Origin: a virus
Virus record (IMG/VR): IMGVR_UViG_3300047508_000105
Coordinates: 1-36,293 of that record
Reading direction: 5' to 3' (one strand)
DNA: 36,293 nucleotides
A program made the translations under genes and the position numbers. This document shows, piece by piece, positions 35,325 to 36,293 of this stretch; the first letter of the stretch is position 1, and each line of letters begins with the position of its first letter. The notes below the pieces were generated by a model. That model was not told the origin of the DNA. It did not search any database and was given only the letters and a program-made list of their open reading frames with translations.

Positions 35325-35797
35325 CCCGCCCCGACCATCGCACCCTGCAAGCCGCCTACACCCTCGAGCAACTCGCCCCCGACGTGACCGCCGCACTCAC
35401 CAACCTGCACCGCGAACGAGCCATCTGCGACGGCTACACCGCCGGCATCGGCAGTGGACGAGGAACCTCCGACAGCTCCACCACCGAAGCCGCCGCCCTC
35501 CAAGCCGACCGGCTCGACACCCGCGCCCAACGGATCCGCAACGCCATCGCCGACATCGAACGCGACATCCACCACCTGAGCCGCCTCACCCGCGACTCAC
35601 TCGGACTACGAGCACCGGTCACCGTCGCCCGCTGCCGGGACAACCACACCGGCAGGCAAGGCGCCATCGAATGGGGCGACCCCACCTGCGAGAACCTGCC
35701 CGACAAAGCCGGGCTGTGTGTCGCCTGCTACCACCGGGAACGCCGCTGGCGCCAAGCCCACGGCCTACCGGCACGAGAGATAGAACCAGCAGCATGA
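35321..35797 (+). CDS. Helical protein with C-terminal Cys cluster
   Basis: A 158-residue protein. The first ~95 residues are helical and likely coiled coil (QAAYTLEQLAPDVTAALTNL; ADRLDTRAQRIRNAIADIER). The end has RCRDNHTGRQ, PTCENLPDKAGLCVACYHRE, a four-Cys arrangement suited to zinc, followed by a basic helix. Looks like a small DNA- or RNA-binding protein. No family assigned. Confidence 0.7.
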   Translation: MTRPDHRTLQAAYTLEQLAPDVTAALTNLHRERAICDGYTAGIGSGRGTSDSSTTEAAALQADRLDTRAQRIRNAIADIERDIHHLSRLTRDSLGLRAPVTVARCRDNHTGRQGAIEWGDPTCENLPDKAGLCVACYHRERRWRQAHGLPAREIEPAA

Positions 35798-35880
35798 CCA
35801 CCCACGAGTTCTTCGTGTACGCCGATGCCGTCATGGCCGGCGCCTGGCTTCGGTACCTGATGATCCGGTGCCGGCGATGA
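35794..35880 (+). CDS. 28-residue microprotein
   Basis: ATG 35794 overlaps the previous stop and its TGA overlaps the next ATG. MTTHEFFVYADAVMAGAWLR ends in a basic LMIRCRR, forming one amphipathic helix. Coupling on both sides supports translation. Function unknown. Confidence 0.5.
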   Translation: MTTHEFFVYADAVMAGAWLRYLMIRCRR

Positions 35881-36044
35881 TCGCCGCCACCGCCGTCCAA
35901 GCCGAACTCACCGCCTACTGGAACACCCGACGCCCCGTGCAACCGGAAACCGGGCGTGCAACCTGGCCCCTGACGTGCAGCATCCTTGATATCCACAGGG
36001 AGAAGTACTACCGTGCCCGCCAGTCTGGCGACGAGCAACCCTGA
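35877..36044 (+). CDS. Small protein, unknown
   Basis: A 55-residue protein, ATG 35877 overlapping the previous stop. The helical start AATAVQAELTAYWNTRRPV is followed by WPLTCSILDIHREKYYRARQ. No motif is recognised. Stop overlaps the next ATG at 36044. Confidence 0.6.
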   Translation: MIAATAVQAELTAYWNTRRPVQPETGRATWPLTCSILDIHREKYYRARQSGDEQP

Positions 36045-36250
36045 TGGGTGCCTTCCCCGAGGTGACCGAGGTGCAACGTGTGCACCTGGAACCAGGCGAC
36101 ATCATCGTGCTCCACCTTGACCGACGCACGACGCAAGAGCGGGCGGATGACATCAAGGTGCAGGCCGAGGCGATCTTCGCGCCGCACAAGGTCATGCTCG
36201 TCACCGGCATTGAGATCACCACCGTGGCGCAGCACCCCGTGACTGACTGA
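36044..36250 (+). CDS. Small α/β protein, unknown
   Basis: A 68-residue protein, ATG 36044. EVTEVQRVHLEPGDIIVLHL, QERADDIKVQAEAIFAPHKV and MLVTGIEITTVAQH form a β-α-β pattern; the EPGDIIVLHL stretch recurs in small phage proteins of unknown role. The gene is followed by a GACT repeat run (36240-36252) and the next start. Confidence 0.65.
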   Translation: MGAFPEVTEVQRVHLEPGDIIVLHLDRRTTQERADDIKVQAEAIFAPHKVMLVTGIEITTVAQHPVTD

Positions 36251-36253
36251 CTG

Positions 36254-36293
36254 ATGAGTCAGGTCGCACCCTTCCCTGTCGCCGGCGCAGCAC
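36254..36293 (+). CDS. Partial gene running off the right edge
   Basis: ATG 36254 opens MSQVAPFPVAGAA and is still open at the window end. If the ends are joined, the frame continues into bases 1-44 as RHPVCVRDGCLSLP and stops at TGA 42-44, giving 27 residues. This is consistent with, but does not prove, a circular or circularly permuted genome. Confidence 0.45.
   Translation, partial: MSQVAPFPVAGAA

Noticed and set aside
1-36293. tRNA or tmRNA genes, and a tRNA-derived attP core
   Set aside because: No cloverleaf or T-arm plus CCA-like end could be recognised by eye; a tRNA-scanning program would be needed to be sure.

Overview
The window reads as an essentially complete genome of a temperate, long-tailed (siphovirus-type) bacteriophage of a GC-rich actinobacterium-like host. 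The base composition is visibly GC-rich, genes are packed with ATGA/GTGA/TGATG overlaps, and GTG starts are common. The order HNH - small terminase - large terminase - portal - protease - capsid - tail is that of an HK97-like cos phage. No mycolylarabinogalactan esterase (LysB) is visible, so a host without a mycolic-acid outer layer is more likely than a mycobacterium. The last gene (36254 onward) is open at the right edge and continues in frame into bases 1-44 if the ends are joined. The window may therefore be a circular or circularly permuted assembly.

Layout. Bases 1-2.4 kb: a hairpin, HNH endonuclease, terminase subunits. 2.4-6.8 kb: small proteins, portal, prohead protease, major capsid protein. 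6.8-11.2 kb: head-tail connector genes alternating with two SAM methyltransferases, two glycosyltransferases and two tiny acidic proteins, which looks like a virion-glycosylation module inside the structural operon. 11.2-17 kb: major tail protein, tail chaperone with a canonical -1 slippery site, gp10-like protein, tape measure, and a minor tail protein with an inserted LamG/lectin-like domain. 17-19.5 kb: amidase endolysin and small membrane proteins (holin candidates), interrupted by a leftward block of small genes with its own strong promoters. 19.5-23 kb: further virion proteins, including a fibre with twelve 18-20-residue repeats.

23-25.6 kb is the lysogeny region: membrane protein, tyrosine integrase, a small cassette gene and a small HTH protein read leftward; an excisionase-type HTH gene reads rightward. 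The 287-bp control region between them is rich in palindromes. 25.6-36.3 kb is the early region: RecB/Cas4-like nuclease, two more PD-(D/E)XK proteins, three DNA methyltransferases of different classes, an HNH gene, a RepA-like AAA ATPase whose 3' end carries iteron-like GTACC repeats (candidate origin), a secreted transglycosylase, and many tiny zinc-ribbon or unknown genes.

The most unusual signals are these. (1) A ~20-23-bp element occurs about eleven times at the 5' and 3' ends of tiny genes. It is always read in the same frame (P-N-[AD]-x-x-G-T-P) and usually abuts the next ATG. One cassette carrying it is duplicated upstream of both the integrase and a DNA methyltransferase. (2) Three leftward TTGACA-17-TTtAAT-like promoters each carry a 14-bp direct repeat at a 23-bp period, and two of them place transcription at or next to the ATG. 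(3) Glycosyltransferases and methyltransferases are interleaved with head-tail genes.

All functional calls come from reading motifs by eye. No database search was possible.
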